A DNA stretch of 6,171 bases from Ignavibacteriaceae bacterium (GTDB taxonomy: Bacteria > Bacteroidota > Ignavibacteria > Ignavibacteriales > Ignavibacteriaceae). Position 1 is the stretch's first letter, and each line of letters opens with the position of its first letter. The notes under the pieces are model-generated. The model worked only from the letters and a program-made list of their open reading frames with translations. It made no database searches and was not told the origin of the DNA. Where the stretch lies: positions 1 through 6,171 of the forward strand of contig JALHTS010000675.1 of NCBI GenBank assembly GCA_022865965.1. Direction: 5' to 3'. Made by a program: the position numbers and the translations under genes. This document shows, one piece after another, positions 5,803 to 6,171 of the stretch.

Positions 5803-6171
5803 TCACATAAATACTATCTGAACAATAATGAATACCGGAAGCAGCACTATTAATGAAAACTTAAACATGTAGCTAAAGAAATTCGGCATTTCGATATTGT
5901 TTTCTTCCGCAACCGCTTTCACCATAAAGTTTGGACCGTTTCCAACGTAAGTCATACTTCCAAAGAAAACGGCACCTGTGCAAATCGCTTTTAATAATAC
6001 TTCAGGAATTCCGGCAATTAAAGTTCCAGATGTTTCCCCTAACCCTAAGGCAAGCGAGTGAAATGTAACCGCAGTAGGAGTGTTATCCAGAAAACTGCTT
6101 AATAATCCTGTGAAATAATAAAACTGTGTCGCTGACTGAACTCCAAGCTGTTTAGCGTTTGCTTCAAGATA
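5803..6171 (-). CDS. ArsB/NhaD-superfamily ion transporter (probable sodium:proton antiporter), C-terminal part
   Basis: The minus strand is open from the window edge at 6171 to a TGA at 5805-5803, giving the last 122 residues of a membrane protein whose N-terminus is outside the window. Family motifs are visible: LLSSFLDNTPTAVTFHSLALG (fragment residues 23-43), with the conserved Ser-x-x-x-Asp-Asn-x-Pro of ArsB/NhaD-type transporters, and TGAVFFGSMTYVGNGPNFMV (65-84), a second hallmark helix-loop. Two further hydrophobic segments follow, the last at about 104-122 ending at the C-terminus. Proteins like this in Bacteroidota and relatives are usually named sodium:proton antiporters, but substrates across the superfamily include Na+/H+, arsenite, citrate and other anions, so the transported ion is uncertain. 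It converges on the Na+/Ca2+ exchanger, separated by 45 bases, and is not in its operon. It contains no damage in the visible part. Confidence 0.8.
   Translation of the reverse strand, partial: YLEANAKQLGVQSATQFYYFTGLLSSFLDNTPTAVTFHSLALGLGETSGTLIAGIPEVLLKAICTGAVFFGSMTYVGNGPNFMVKAVAEENNIEMPNFFSYMFKFSLIVLLPVFIIVQIVFM

Overview
The window comes from an AT-rich bacterial chromosome. It carries six protein-coding genes, two of them cut by the window edges. Gene content suggests the Bacteroidota/Ignavibacteriota (FCB) group: a long-form GDP-mannose dehydratase, a stand-alone 23S-intervening-sequence-type four-helix-bundle protein, and an ArsB/NhaD-type antiporter. Clear Shine-Dalgarno sequences before pepT (GGAGG) and the four-helix-bundle gene (GGAG) fit Ignavibacteria better than typical Bacteroidetes, which mostly lack them. 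This placement is inference from protein style and was not tested by a search.

Region 1 (1-1634) is the end of a GDP-L-fucose pathway: the C-terminal half of GDP-L-fucose synthase (fcl), then, 14 nt later, a complete GDP-mannose 4,6-dehydratase (gmd). Together they convert GDP-mannose to GDP-L-fucose for surface glycans. Region 2 (1635-3003) is a 121-nt intergenic stretch with a candidate promoter inside nested inverted repeats, followed by peptidase T (pepT).

Region 3 (3002-3478) is the most unusual part. Eight tandem heptamers of consensus RGTARGT begin inside the pepT stop codon and lead to an S23-type four-helix-bundle gene. After that gene come four degenerate heptamers in inverted orientation (ACYTACY). 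The layout, an ORF bracketed by complementary arms, recalls the intervening sequences of 23S rRNA genes, but here it lies between two protein genes. The right arm runs into the next gene and encodes its first residues. That gene's only start codon before the conserved core overlaps the S23 stop codon as ATGA.

Region 4 (3445-5757) holds a U32-family gene resembling the tRNA hydroxylase TrhP and a Na+/Ca2+ exchanger. The U32 frame stops at 4686, yet 38 further codons that look like the missing U32 C-terminus continue in another frame to a stop at 4799-4801, two bases before the exchanger start. The U32 gene therefore appears frameshifted near its 3' end, possibly by a 10-bp insertion associated with a short direct repeat. 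Region 5 (5803-6171) is the C-terminal part of a minus-strand ArsB/NhaD-superfamily antiporter, convergent with the exchanger.

No tRNA, rRNA, CRISPR array or transposase is visible, and no gene-free stretch exceeds about 120 bases.
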